Origin: Utricularia gibba
Taxonomy: Eukaryota; Streptophyta; Magnoliopsida; Lamiales; Lentibulariaceae
Assembly: GCA_002189035.1 (NCBI GenBank)
Contig: NEEC01000042.1
Location: 124,001-188,000 of the forward strand
Reading direction: 5' to 3'
DNA: 64,000 bases
Position numbers and translations under genes: made by a program. A model generated the notes under the pieces. The model did no database searches, was not told the DNA's origin, and saw only the letters and a program-made list of their open reading frames with translations. Positions 22,199 through 36,900 of this stretch are shown one piece after another. Every line of letters starts with the position of its first letter. Position 1 is the first letter of the stretch.

Positions 22199-24652
22199 TG
22201 AGGAGGTGGTCTTGGGGGCAAGAGGAACCAGACAACGGTCATATTAGGCTTGGGCCGAAAGTAAGTTTAGCCCGGCAAAGAAAGTGATGTATTTATTAAC
22301 GTTCGGTTTTCAGGGTTGCCTACATGGTTTTCCAAGGAAAAGCTTTTTTTGTGGCGGCCGCTCTCGCAGGGCACTTGGTCCGGGCCCCTGATTCTTTATG
22401 GCTCATGAGGACAAAAGGATGCAAATCGATGAAAATAATGATGCATTTGTTTAAATTACGATGTCGCGTGCACCCCAAATGATTTTTTTAACAACATACT
22501 TTATACATGAGGAGGCGTCTTGGGGGCACTTGGAACCGGAAAAAGATCAGCTTAGGCTTGGGCCGAAAGTAAGTTGTAGCCCGCAAAGAAAGTGATGTAT
22601 TTATTATCGTTCGGTTTTTGGGGTTGCCTACATGGTTTTTCAAGGAACATCTTCTCGTTTTGTGGTGGCTAGTCTCGCTGGGAACTGGTCCTTGACCCCG
22701 ATTCTGTATGGCTCATGGGTCAACCGGATGCAAATCGATGAAAAAAATGATGCATTTGTTTAAATTACGATATCACGTGCACCCACATGATTTTTTCGAC
22801 AACTTACTTTATACATGGGAGGCGGTCTTGGGGGGTACCTGGAACCGGAAAATGGTCAGCTTAGGCTTGGGCCGATAGTAAGTTGTAGCCCGGCAAAGAA
22901 AGTGATGTATTTATTAACGTTCGGTTTTCGGGGTTGCCTACATGGTTTTTCAAGGAACATCTTCGTTTTTGTGGTGGCTAGTCTCGCTGGAACTTTGTCC
23001 TGGACCCGATTCTTTATGTCTTATGAGGTCAAAAGATGCAAATCGATGAATACAATGATGCATTTGTTTCAATTACGATATCACGTGCACCCCACATGAT
23101 TTTTTCGACAACTTACTTTATACATGGGAGGCGGTCTTGGGGGTACCTGGAACCGGAAAATGGTCAGCTTAGGCTTGGGCCGATAGTAAGTTGTAGCCCG
23201 GCAAAGAAAGTGATGTATTTATTAACGTTCGGTTTTCGGGGTTGCCTACATGGTTTTTCAAGGAACATCTTCCGTTTTGTGGTGGAGTCTCGCTGGGAAC
23301 TTTGTCCTGGACCTCGATTCTTATGTCTTATGAGGTCAACCGGATGCAAATCGATGAAAAAATTGATGCATTTGTTTAAATTACGATATCACGTGCACCC
23401 TACATGATTTTTTCAACATTACTTTATACTTGAGGAGGTGGTCTTGGGGGCAAGAGAACCAGACAACGGTCATATTAGGCTTGGGCCGAAAGTAAGTTTA
23501 GCCCGGCAAAGAAAGTGATGTATTTATTAACGTTCGGTTTTCAGGGTTGCCTACATGGTTTTCCAAGGAAAACTTCGTTTTGTGGCGGCCGCTCTCGCAG
23601 GGCACTTGGTCCGGACCCTGATTCTTTATGGCTCATGAGGACAAAGGATGCAAATCGATGAAAATAATGATGCATTTGTTTAAATTACGATGTCGCGTGC
23701 ACCCCAAATGATTTTTTAACAACATACTTTATACATGAGGAGGCGGTCTTGGGGGCACTTGGAACCGGAAAAAGATCAGCTTAGGCTTGGGCCGAAAGTA
23801 AGTTGTAGCCCGGCAAAGAAAGTGATGTATTTATTATCGTTCGGTTTTGGGGTTGCCTACATGGTTTTTCAAGGAACATCTTCTCGTTTTGTGGTGGCTA
23901 GTCTCGCTGGGAACTGGTCCTTGACCCCGATTCTGTATGGCTCATGGGGTCAACCGGATGCAAATCGAAGAAAAAAAATGATGCATTTGTTTAAATTACG
24001 ATATCACGTGCACCCCCATGATTTTTTCGACAACTTACTTTATACATGGGGAGGCGGTCTTGGGGTACCTGGAACCGGAAAATGGTCAGCTTAGGCTTGG
24101 GCCGATAGTAAGTTGTAGCCCGAAAGAAAGTGATGTATTTATTATCGTTCGGTTTTCGGGGTTGCCTACATGGTTTTTCAAGGAACATCTTCCGTTTTGT
24201 GGTGGCCAGTCTCGCTGGGAACTTTGTCCTGGACCCGATTCTGTATGGCTCATGGGTCAAAAGGATGCAAATCGATGAACAATGATGCATTTGTTTAATT
24301 ACGATATCACGTGCACCCCACATGATTTTTTCGACAACTTACTTTATACATGGGGAGGCGGTCTTGGGGGACCTGGAACCGGAAAATGGTCAGCTTAGGC
24401 TTGGGCCGATAGTAAGTTGTAGCCCGGCAAAGAAAGTGATGTATTTATTAACGTTCGGTTTTCGGGTTGCCTACATGGTTTTTCAAGGAACATCTTCTCG
24501 TTTTGTGGTGGCCTCGCTGGGAACTTTGTCCTGGACCGATTCATTATGTTATGGGTCAACCGGATGCAAATCGATGAAAAAAATGATGCATTTGTTTAAA
24601 TTACGATATCACGTGCACCCTACATGATTTTTTCAACAACTTACTTTATACT
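22199..24652 (+). repeat. Satellite block: two A-B-(E/F)-F four-monomer units
   Basis: Starts at 22199 (A), 22508 (B), 22816 (F-like), 23125 (F); then 23431 (A), 23736 (B), 24047 (E-like), 24351 (F). C and D are missing from both units. Small deletions are frequent, for example gtggcctcgctgggaac near 24510. Confidence 0.85.
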
Positions 24653-27600
24653 TGAGGAGGTGGTCTTGGGGGGCAAGAGGAACCAGACAACGGTCATATT
24701 AGGCTTGGGCCGAAAGTAAGTTTAGCCCGGCAAAGAAAGTGATGTATTTATTAACGTTCGGTTTTCAGGGTTGCCCTACATGGTTTTCCAAGGAAAAGCT
24801 TCGTTTTGTGGCGGCCGTCTCGCAGGGGACTTGGTCCGGCCCCTGATTCTTTATGGCTCATGAGGAAAAAGGATGCAAATCGATGAAAATAATGATGCAT
24901 TTGTTTAAATTACGATGTCGTGCACCCCAAATGATTTTTTTAACAACATACTTTATACATGAGGAGGCGGTCTTGGGGGCACTTGGAACCGGAAAAAGAT
25001 CAGCTTAGGCTTGGGCCGAAAGTAAGTTGTAGCCCGGCAAAGAAAGTGATGTATTTATTATCGTTCGGTTTTTGGGGTTGCCTACATGGTTTTTCAAGGA
25101 ACATCTTCTCGTTTTGTGGTGGCTAGTCTCGCTGGGAAATGGTCCTTGACCCGATTCTGTATGGCTCATGGGGTCAACCGGATGCAAATCGAAGAAAAAA
25201 ATGATGCATTTGTTTAAATTACGATATCACGTGCACCCTACATGATTTTTTCGACAACTTACTTTATACATGAGGCGGTCTTGGGGGTACCTGGAACCGG
25301 AAAATGGTCAGCGTAGGCTTGGGCCGATAGTAAGTTGTAGCCCGACAAATAAAGTAATGTATTTATTATCGTTCGGTTTTCGGAAGCTGCCTAAATGGTT
25401 TTTGAAAGAACATCTTCTCGTTTTATGGCGGCCAGTCTCGCTGGGAACTTGTCCTTGACCCTGGTTCTGTATGGCTCATGGGGTCAACCGGATGCAAATC
25501 GATGAAAAAAATGATGCATTTGTTTAAATTGCGATATCACGTGCACCCCACATGATTTTTTAACAACTTACTTTATACTTGAGGAGGCGATCTTAGGGTG
25601 CACCTCGAACAGGACAAAGGTAAGGTTTGGCTTGCGCCGAGTTAGTTGTAGCCCGACAAAGAAAGTGATGTATTTATTATCGTTCGGTTTTTGGGGTTGC
25701 CTACATGGTTTTTCAAGGAACATCTTCTCGTTTTGTGGCAGCCAGTCTCGCTGGGAGCTTTGTCCTGGACCCCGATTCTGTATGGCTCATGGGTCAAAAG
25801 GATGCAAATCGATGAAAACAATGATGCATTTGTTTAAATTACGATATCACGTGCACCCCACATGATTTTTTCGACAACTTACTTTATACATGGGGAGGCG
25901 GTCTTGGGGGGTACCTGGAACCGGAAAATGGTCAGCTTAGGCTTGGGCCGATAGTAAGTTGTAGCCCGGCAAAGAAAGTGATGTATTTATTATCGTTCGG
26001 TTTTCGGGCTTCCTACATGGTTTTCAAGGAACATCTTCTCGTTTGTGGCGCCAGTCTCGCTGGGACTTTGTCCTGGACCCGATTCTGTATGGCTCATGGG
26101 TCAAAAGGATGCAAATCGATGAAACAATGATGCATTTGTTTCAATTACGATCACGTGCACCCCACATGATTTTTTCGACAACTTACTTTATACATGGGAG
26201 CGGTCTTGGGGGGTACCTGGAACCGGAAAATGGTCAGCTTAGGCTTGGGCCGATAGTAAGTTGTAGCCCGGCAAAGAAAGTGATGTATTTATTAACGTTC
26301 GGTTTTCGGGGTTGCCTACATGGTTTTTCAAGGAACATCTTCCGTTTTGTGGTGGCTAGTTGGGAACTTTGTCCTGGACCCGATTCTTTATGTCTTATGA
26401 GGTCAACCGGATGCAAATCGATGAAAAAAATGATGCATTTGTTTAAATTACGATATCACGTGCACCCTACATGATTTTTTCAACAACTTACTTTATACTG
26501 AGGAGGTGGTCTTGGGGGCAAGAGGAACCAACAACGGTCATATTAGGCTTGGGCCGAAAGTAAGTTGTAGCCCGGCAAAGAAAGTGATGTATTTATTAAC
26601 GTTCGGTTTTCAGGGTTGCCTACATGGTTTTCCAAGGAAAAGCTTTTCGTTTTGTGGCGGCCGCTCTCGCTGGGACTTGGTCCGGGCCCCTGATTCTTTA
26701 TGGCTCATGAGGACAAAAGGATGCAAATCGATGAAAATAATGATGCATTTGTTTAAATTACGATGTCGCGTGCACCCCAAATGATTTTTTTAACAACATA
26801 CTTTATACATGAGGAGGCGGTCTTGGGGCACTTGGAACCGGAAAAAGATCAGCTTAGGCTTGGGCCGAAAGTAAGTTGTAGCCCGGCAAAGAAAGTGATG
26901 TATTTATTATCGTTCGGTTTTTGGGGTTGCCTACATGGTTTTTCAAGGAACATCTTCTCGTTTTGTGGTGGCTAGTCTCGCTGGGAACTGGTCCTTGACC
27001 CGATTCTGTATGGCTCATGGGGTCAACCGGATGCAAATCGAAGAAAAAAATGATGCATTTGTTTAAATTACGATATCACGTGCACCCTACATGATTTTTT
27101 CGACAACTTACTTTATACATGGGGAGGCGGTCTTGGGGGGTACCTGGAACCGGAAAATGGTCAGCGTAGGCTTGGGCCGATAGTAAGTTGTAGCCCGACA
27201 AATAAAGTAATGTATTTATTATCGTTCGGTTTTCGGGCTGCCTAAATGCTTTTTGAAAGAACATCTTCTCGTTTTATGGCGGCCAGTCTCGCTGGGAACT
27301 TGGTCCTTGACCCTGGTTCTGTATGGCTCATGGGGTCAACCGGATGCAAATCGATGAAAAAAATGATGCATTTGTTTAAATTGCGATATCACGTGCACCC
27401 CACATGATTTTTTCAACAACTTACTTTATACTTGAGGAGGCGATCTTGGGCACCTCGAACAGGACAAAGGTAAGGTTTGGCTTGCGCCAAGAGTAGTTGT
27501 AGCCGACAAAGAAAGTGATGTATTTATTATCGTTCGGTTTTGGGGTTGCCTACATGGTTTTTCAAGGAACATCTTCTCGTTTTGTGGGCTAGTCTCGCTG

Positions 27601-28950
27601 GGAACTTGGTCCTGACCCCGATTCTGTATGGCTCATGGGGTCAACCGGATGCAAATCGATGAAAAAAAATGATGCATTTGTTTAAATTACGATATCACGT
27701 GCACCCTACATGATTTTTTTCGACAACTTACTTTATACATGGGGAGGCGGTCTTGGGGGTACCTGGAACCGGAAAATGGTCAGCTAGGCTTGGGCCGATA
27801 GTAAGTTGTAGCCCGACAAATAAAGTGATGTATTTATTATCGTTCGGTTTTCGGGCTGCCTAAATGCTTTTTGAAGAACATCTTCTCGTTTTATGGCGGC
27901 CAGTCTCGCTGGGAACTTGGTCCTTGACCCGATTCTGTATGGCTCATGGGGTCAACCGGATGCAAATCGATGAAAAAAATGATGCATTTGTTTAAATTAC
28001 GATATCACGTGCACCCTACATGATTTTTTCGACAACTTACTTTATACATGGGGAGGCGGTCTTGGGGGGTACCTGGAACCGGAAAATGGTCAGCTTAGGC
28101 TTGGGCCGATAGTAAGTTGTAGTAAAGTGATGTATTTATTATCGTTCGGTTTTCGGGCTGCCTAATGCTTTTTGAAAGAACATCTTCTCGTTTTTGGCGG
28201 CCAGTCTCGCTGGGAACTTGGTCCTTGACCCTGATTCTGTATGGCTCATGGGTCAACCGGATGCAAATCGATGAAAAAAATGATGCATTTGTTTAAATTA
28301 CGATATCACGTGCACCCCACATGATTTTTTCAACAACTTACTTTATACATGAGGAGGCGTCTTAGGGTGCACCTTGGTAAGGTTTGGCTTGCGCCAAGAG
28401 TTAGTTGTAGCCCGACAAAGAAAGTGATGTATTTATTATCGTTCGGTTTTGGGGTTGCCTACATGGTTTTTCAAGGAACATCTTCTCGTTTTGTGGCAGC
28501 CAGTCTCGCTGGGAGCTTTGTCCTGGACCCGATTCTGTATGGCTCATGGGGTCAAAAGGATGCAAATCGATGAATACAATGATGCATTTGTTTCAATTAC
28601 GATATCACGTGCACCCCACATGATTTTTTCGACAACTTACTTTATACATGGGGAGGCGTCTTGGGGTACCTGGAACCGGAAAATGGTCAGCTTAGGCTTG
28701 GGCCGATAGTAAGTTGTAGCCCGGCAAAGAAAGTGATGTATTTATTATCGTTCGGTTTACGGGCTTCCTACATGGTTTTTCAAGGAGCATCTTCTCGTTT
28801 TGTGCCAGTCTCGCTGGGAGCTTTGTCTGGACCCCGATTCTGTATGGCTCATGGGTCAAAAGGATGCAAATCGATGAATACAATGATGCATTTGTTTAAT
28901 TACGATATCACGTGCACCCCACATGATTTTTTCACAACTTACTTTATACA
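24653..28950 (+). repeat. Satellite block: six- and eight-monomer units
   Basis: Canonical six: 24653 A, 24960 B, 25271 C, 25580 D, 25891 E, 26195 F. Then an eight: 26499 A, 26810 B, 27120 C, 27433 D head with B-like body, 27740 C-like, 28049 C-like, 28350 D (shortened head), 28649 E, followed directly by the next A without an F. The two extra C-like monomers show a local duplication. Confidence 0.85.
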
Positions 28951-31900
28951 TGGGGAGGCGGTCTTGGGGGCAAGAGGAACCAGACAACGGTCATATTAGG
29001 CTTGGGCCGAAAGTAAGTTGTAGCCCGGCAAAAAAGTGATGTATTTATTAACGTTCGGTTTTCAGGGTTTCCTACATGGTTTTCCAAGGAAAAGCTTTTC
29101 GTTTTGTGGCGGCCGCTCTCGCAGGGCACTTGGTCCGGGCCCCTGATTCTTTATGGCTCATGAGGACAAAAGGATGCAAATCGATGAAAATAATGATGCA
29201 TTTGTTTAAATTACGATGTCGCGTGCACCCCAAATGATTTTTTAACAACATACTTTATACATGAGGAGGCGGTCTTGGGGGCACTTGGAACCGGAAAAAG
29301 ATCAGCTTAGGCTTGGGCCGAAAGTAAGTTGTAGCCCGGCAAAGAAAGTGATGTATTTATTATCGTTCGGTTTTTGGGGTTGCCTACATGGTTTTTCAAG
29401 GAACATCTTCTCGTTTTGTGGTGGCTAGTCTCGCTGGGAACATGGTCCTTGACCCCGATTCTGTATGGCTCATGGGGTCAACCGGATGCAAATCGAAGAA
29501 AAAAAATGATGCATTTGTTTAAATTACGATATCACGTGCACCCTACATGATTTTTTCGACAACTTACTTTATACATGGGGAGGCGGTCTTGGGGGGTACC
29601 TGGAACCGGAAAATGGTCAGCGTAGGCTTGGGCCGATAGTAAGTTGTAGCCCGACAAATAAAGTAATGTATTTATTATCGTTCGGTTTTCGGAAGCTGCC
29701 TAAATGCTTTTTGAAAGAACATCTTCTCGTTTTATGGCGGCCAGTCTCGCTGGGAACTTGGTCCTTGACCCTGGTTCTGTATGGCTCATGGGGTCAACCG
29801 GATGCAAATCGATGAAAAAAAATGATGCATTTGTTTTAAATTGCGATATCACGTGCACCCCACATGATTTTTTCAACAACTTACTTTATACTTGAGGAGG
29901 CGATCTTAGGGTGCACCTCGAACAGGACAAAGGTAAGGTTTGGCTTGCGCCGAGAGTTAGTTGTAGCCCGACAAATAAAGTGATGTATTTATTATCGTTC
30001 GGTTTTCGGGGCTGCCTACATGGTTTTTAAGGAACCGCTTCTCGTTTTGTGGTGGCCAGTCTCGCTGGGAACTTGGTCCTTGACCCCGATTCTGTATTGC
30101 TCATGAGGTCAACCGGATGCAAATCATTAAAAAAAAATGATGCATTTGTTTAAATTACGATGTCACGTGCACCCCACATGATTTTTTAAACAACATACTT
30201 TATACATGAGGAGGCAGTCTTGGGTGCATTTGGAACGGGAAAAGGTAAGGTTTTGCGTGCCGAGAGTTAGTTGTAGCCGGCAAATAAAGTGATGTATTTA
30301 TTATCGTTCGGTTTACGGGGGCTTCCTACATGGTTTTTCAAGGAGCATCTTCTCGTTTTGTGGCAGCCAGTCTCGCTGGGAGCTTTGTCCTGGACCCCGA
30401 TTCTGTATGGCTCATGGGGTCAAAAGGATGCAAATCGATGAATACAATGATGCATTTGTTTCAATTACGATATCACGTGCACCCCACATGATTTTTTCGA
30501 CAACTTACTTTATACATGGGAGGCGGTCTTGGGGGTACCTGGAACCGGAAAAATGGTCAGCTTAGGCTTGGGCCGATAGTAAGTTGTAGCCCGGCAAAGA
30601 AAGTGATGTATTTATTATCGTTCGGTTTTCGGGGTTCCTACATGGTTTTTCAAGGAACATCTTCTCGTTTTGTGGCAGCCAGTCTGGAGCTTTGTCTGGA
30701 CCCGATTCTGTATGGCTCATGGGTCAAAGGATGCAAATCGATGAATACAATGATGCATTTGTTTAATTACGATATCACGTGCACCCACATGATTTTTGAC
30801 AACTTACTTTATACATGGGGAGGCGGTCTTGGGGGGCAAGAGGAACCAGACAACGGTCATATTAGGCTTGGGCCGAAAGTAAGTTGTAGCCCGGCAAAGA
30901 AAGTGATGTATTTATTAACGTTCGGTTTTCAGGTTTCCTACATGGTTTTCCAAGGAAAAGCTTTTCGTTTTGTGGCGGCCGCTCTCGCAGGGCACTTGGT
31001 CCGGGCCCCTGATTCTTTATGGCTCATGAGGACAAAAGGATGCAAATCGATGAAAATAATGATGCATTTGTTTAAATTACGATGTCGCGTGCACCCAAAT
31101 GATTTTTTTAACAACATACTTTATACATGAGGAGGCGGTCTTGGGGGCACTTGGAACCGGAAAAAGATCAGCTTAGGCTTGGGCCGAAAGTAAGTTGTAG
31201 CCCGGCAAAGAAAGTGATGTATTTATTATCGTTCGGTTTTGGGGTTGCCTACATGGTTTTTCAAGGAACATCTTCTCGTTTTGTGGTGGCTAGTCTCGCT
31301 GGGAACATGGTCCTTGACCCCGATTCTGTATGGCTCATGGGGTCAACCGGATGCAAATCGAAGAAAAAAAATGATGCATTTGTTTAAATTACGATATCAC
31401 GTGCACCCTACATGATTTTTTCGACAACTTACTTTATACATGGGAGGCGGTCTTGGGGGTACCTGGAACCGGAAAATGGTCAGCGTAGGCTTGGGCCGAT
31501 AGTAAGTTGTAGCCCGACAAATAAAGTAATGTATTTATTATCGTTCGGTTTTCGGAAGCTGCCTAAATGCTTTTTGAAAGAACATCTTCTCGTTTTATGG
31601 CGGCCAGTCTCGCTGGGAACTTGGTCCTTGACCCTGGTTCTGTATGGCTCATGGGGTCAACCGGATGCAAATCGATGAAAAAAAATGATGCATTTGTTTA
31701 AATTGCGATATCACGTGCACCCCACATGATTTTTTCAACAACTTACTTTATACATGAGGAGGCGATCTTAGGGTGCACCTCGAACAGGACAAAGGTAAGG
31801 TTTGGCTTGCGCCGAGAGTTAGTTGTAGCCCGACAAAGAAAGTGATGTATTTATTATCGTTCGGTTTTTGGGGTTTACATGGTTTTTCAAGGAACTTTCT

Positions 31901-33904
31901 CGTTTTGTGGTGCCAGTCTCGCTGGCTTGGTCCTGACCCCGATTCTGTATGCTCATGGGTCAAGGATGCAAATCAATGAAAAAAAATGATGCATTTGTTT
32001 AAATTACGATATCACGTGCACCCCACATGATTTTTTCACAACTTACTTTATACATGGGAGGCGTCTTGGGTACCTGGAACCGGAAAAGGTCAGCTTTTGG
32101 CTGCCCGATAGTAAGTTGTAGCCCGGCAAAAAGTGATGTATTTATTATCGTTCGGTTTACGGGGTTCCTACATGGTTTTTCAAGGAGCATCTTCTCGTTT
32201 TGTGGCAGCCAGTCTCGCTGGAGCTTTGTTCTGGACCCGATTCTGTATGGCTCATGGGGTCAAAAGGATGCAAATCGATGAATACAATGATGCATTTGTT
32301 TCAATTACGATATCACGTGCACCCCACATGATTTTTCGACAACTTACTTTATACATGGGGAGGCGGTCTTGGGGGCAAGAGGAACCAGACAACGGTCATA
32401 TTAGGCTTGGGCCGAAAGTAAGTTGTAGCCCGGCAAAGAAAGTGATGTATTTATTAACGTTCGGTTTTCAGGGTTTCCTACATGGTTTTCCAAGGAAAAG
32501 CTTTCGTTTTGTGGCGGCCGCTCTCGCAGGGCACTTGGTCCGGCCCCTGATTCTTTATGGCTCATGAGGACAAAAGGATGCAAATCGATGAAAATAATGA
32601 TGCATTTGTTTAAATTACGATGTCGCGTGCACCCCAAATGATTTTTTTAACAACATACTTTATACATGAGGAGGCGGTCTTGGGGGGCACTTGGAACCGG
32701 AAAAGGTCAGCTTAGGCTTGGGCCGAAAGTAAGTTGTAGCCCGGCAAAGAAAGTGATGTATTTATTATCGTTCGGTTTTGGGTTGCCTACATGGTTTTTC
32801 AAGGAACATCTTTCGTTTTGTGGTGGCTAGTCTCGCTGGGAACTGGTCCTTGACCCCGATTCTGTATGGCTCATGGGGTAACCGGATGCAAATCGAAGAA
32901 AAAAATGATGCATTTGTTTAAATTACGATATCACGTGCACCCTACATGATTTTTTCGACAACTTACTTTATACATGGGGAGGCGGTCTTGGGGGTACCTG
33001 GAACCGGAAAATGTCAGCGTAGGCTTGGGCCGATAGTAAGTTGTAGCCCGACAAATAAAGTAATGTATTTATTATCGTTCGGTTTTCGGAAGCTGCCTAA
33101 ATGCTTTTTGAAAGAACATCTTCTCGTTTTATGGCGGCCAGTCTCGCTGGGAACTTGGTCCTTGACCCTGATTCTGTATGGCTCATGGGGTCAACCGGAT
33201 GCAAATCGATGAAAAAAATGATGCATTTGTTTAAATTGCGATATCACGTGCACCCACATGATTTTTTCAACATTACTTTATACATGAGGAGGCGATCTTA
33301 GGGTGCACCTCGAACAGGACAAAGGTAAGGTTTGGCTTGCGCCAAGAGTTAGTTGTAGCCCGACAAAGAAAGTGATGTATTTATTATCGTTCGGTTTTTG
33401 GGGTTGCCTACATGGTTTTCAAGGAACATCTTCTCGTTTTGTGGCAGCCAGTCTCGCTGGGAGCTTTGTCCTGGACCCCGATTCTGTATGGCTCATGGGG
33501 TCAAAAGGATGCAAATCGATGAATACAATGATGCATTTGTTTAATTACGATATCACGTGCACCCCACATGATTTTTTCGACAACTTACTTTATACATGGG
33601 AGGCGGTCTTGGGGGTACCTGGAACCGGAAAATGGTCAGCTTAGGCTTGGGCCGATAGTAAGTTGTAGCCCGGCAAAGAAAGTGATGTATTTATTATCGT
33701 TCGGTTTACGGGGGCTTCCTACATGGTTTTTCAAGGAGCATCTTCTCGTTTTGTGCAGCCAGTCTCGCTGGGAGCTTTGTCTGGACCCCGATTCTGTATG
33801 GCTCATGGGTCAACCGGATGCAAATCGATGAAAAAATGATGCATTTGTTTAAATTACGATATCACGTGCACCCTACATGATTTTTCAACAACTTACTTTA
33901 TACT
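28951..33904 (+). repeat. Satellite block: six-, five- and five-monomer units
   Basis: Starts: 28951 A, 29262 B, 29576 C, 29893 D', 30207 H head with E body, 30517 E; 30816 A, 31128 B, 31441 C, 31755 D (strongly shortened), 32055 E; 32356 A, 32667 B, 32975 C, 33285 D, 33597 E. The A monomers here begin with tggggaggcgg or tgggaggcgg instead of tgaggaggtgg, because they follow E and not F. Confidence 0.85.
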
Positions 33905-36900
33905 TGAGGAGGTGGTCTTGGGGGCAAGAGGAACCAGACAACGGTCATTGGGCCGAAAGTAAGTTGTAGCCCGGCAAAGAAAGTGTTATTTATTAACGTT
34001 CGGTTTTCAGGGTTGCCTACATGGTTTTCCAAGGAAAAGCTTTTCGTTTTGTGGCGGCCGCTCTCGCAGGGACTTGGTCCGGGCCCCTGATTCTTTATGG
34101 CTCATGAGGACAAAAGGATGCAAATCGATGAAAATAATGATGCATTTGTTTAAATTACGATGTCGCGTGCACCCCAAATGATTTTTTTAACAACATACTT
34201 TATACATGAGGAGGCGGTCTTGGGGGCACTTGGAACCGGAAAAAAGATCAGCTTAGGCTTGGGCCGAAAGTAAGTTGTAGCCCGGCAAAGAAAGTGATGT
34301 ATTTATTATCGTTCGGTTTTGGGGTTGCCTACATGGTTTTCAAGGAACATCTTCTCGTTTTGTGGTGGCTAGTCTCGCTGGGAACATGGTCCTTGACCCC
34401 GATTCTGTATGGCTCATGGGTCAACCGGATGCAAATCGAAGAAAAAAAATGATGCATTTGTTTAAATTACGATATCACGTGCACCCTACATGATTTTTTC
34501 GACAACTTACTTTATACATGGGGAGGCGGTCTTGGGGGTACCTGGAACCGGAAAATGGTCAGCGTAGGCTTGGGCCGATAGTAAGTTGTAGCCCGACAAA
34601 TAAAGTAATGTATTTATTATCGTTCGGTTTTCGGGCTGCCTAAATGCTTTTTGAAGAACATCTTCTCGTTTTATGGCGGCCAGTCTCGCTGGGAACTTGG
34701 TCCTTGACCCTGTTCTGTATGGCTCATGGGGTCAACCGGATGCAAATCGATGAAAAAAAATGATGCATTTGTTTAAATTGCGATATCACGTGCACCCCAC
34801 ATGATTTTTTCAACAACTTACTTTATACTTGAGGAGGCGATCTTAGGGTGCACCTCGAACAGGACAAAGGTAAGGTTTGGCTTGCGCCAAGAGTTAGTTG
34901 TAGCCCGACAAAGAAAGTGATGTATTTATTATCGTTCGGTTTTTGGGGTTGCCTACATGGTTTTCAAGGAACATCTTCTCGTTTTGTGGCAGCCAGTCTC
35001 GCTGGGAGCTTTGTCCTGGACCCCGATTCTGTGGCCCATGGGGTCAAAAGGATGCAAATCGATGAACAATGATGCATTTGTTTCAATTACGATATCACGT
35101 GCACCCCACATGATTTTTTCGACAACTTACTTTATACATGGGGAGGCGGTCTTGGGGGGTACCTGGAACCGGAAAATGGTCAGCTTAGGCTTGGGCCGAT
35201 AGTAAGTTGTAGCCCGGCAAAGAAAGTGATGTATTTATTATCGTTCGGTTTACGGGGCTTCCTACATGGTTTTTCAAGGAACATCTTCTCGTTTTGTGGC
35301 AGCCAGTCTCGCTGGGAGCTTTGTCCTGGACCCCGATTCTGTATGGCTCATGGGGTCAAAAGGATGCAAATCGATGAATACAATGATGCATTTGTTTCAA
35401 TTACGATATCACGTGCACCCCACATGATTTTTTCGACAACTTACTTTATACATGGGGAGGCGGTCTTGGGGGGTACCTGGAACCGGAAAATGGTCAGCTT
35501 AGGCTTGGGCCGATAGTAAGTTGTAGCCCGGCAAAGAAAGTGATGTATTTATTAACGTTCGGTTTTCGGGGTTGCCTACATGGTTTTTCAAGGAACATCT
35601 TCCCGTTTTGTGGTGGCTAGTCTCGCTGGGAACTTTGTCCTGGACCTCGATTCTTTATGTCTTATGAGGTCAACCGGATGCAAATCGATGAAAAAATTGA
35701 TGCATTTGTTTAAATTACGATATCACGTGCACCCTACATGATTTTTTCAACAACTTACTTTATACTTGAGGAGGTGGTCTTGGGGGGCAAGAGGAACCAG
35801 ACAACGGTCATATTAGGCTTGGGCCGAAAGTAAGTTGTAGCCCGGCAAAGAAAGTGTGTATTTATAACGTTCGGTTTTCAGGGTTGCCTACATGGTTTTC
35901 CAAGGAAAAGCTTTTCGTTTTGTGGCGGCCGCTCTCGCAGGGCACTTGGTCCGGGCCCCTGATTCTTTATGGCTCATGAGGACAAAAGGATGCAAATCGA
36001 TGAAAATAATGATGCATTTGTTTAAATTACGATGTCGCGTGCACCCCAAATGATTTTTTTAACAACATACTTTATACATGAGGAGGCGGTCTTGGGGGCA
36101 CTTGGAACCGGAAAAAGATCAGCTTAGGCTTGGGCCGAAAGTAAGTTGTAGCCCGGCAAAGAAAGTGATGTATTTATTATCGTTCGGTTTTTGGGGTTGC
36201 CTACATGGTTTTTCAAGGAACATCTTCTCGTTTTGTGGTGGCTAGTCTCGCTGGGAACTGGTCCTTGACCCCGATTCTGTATGGCTCATGGGGTCAACCG
36301 GATGCAAATCGAAGAAAAAAAATGATGCATTTGTTTAAATTACGATATCACGTGCACCCTACATGATTTTTTCGACAACTTACTTTATACATGGGGAGGC
36401 GGTCTTGGGGGGTACCTGGAACCGGAAAAATGGTCAGCGTAGGCTTGGCCGATAGTAAGTTGTAGCCCGACAAATAAAGTAATGTATTTATTATCGTTCG
36501 GTTTTCGGAAGCTGCCTAAATGCTTTTTGAAAGAACATCTTCTCGTTTTATGGCGGCCAGTCTCGCTGGGAACTTGGTCCTTGACCCTGGTTCTGTATGG
36601 CTCATGGGGTCAACCGGATGCAAATCGATGAAAAAAATGATGCATTTGTTTAAATTGCGATATCACGTGCACCCACATGATTTTTTCAACAACTTACTTT
36701 ATACTGAGGAGGCGATCTTGGGTGCACCTCGAACAGGACAAAGGTAAGGTTTGGCTTGCGCCAAGAGTTAGTTGTAGCCCGACAAAGAAAGTGATGTATT
36801 TATTATCGTTCGGTTTTGGGGGTTGCCTACATGGTTTTTCAAGGAACATCTTCTCGTTTTGTGGCAGCCAGTCTCGCTGGGAGCTTTGTCCTGGACCCCG

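Noticed and set aside
27433-28648. Possible foreign sequence in a run of odd monomers
   Set aside because: All parts match known monomer subtypes when read in pieces; only recombination and small deletions are needed to explain them.
30516-31130. Long plus-strand open frame of 204 codons, and about a hundred 60-140 codon frames on both strands in the satellite
   Set aside because: They are the same few translated monomer stretches in all frames, begin and end at chance stops, switch frame with each 1-bp indel, and match no domain I know. They reflect tandem repetition of a stop-poor sequence.
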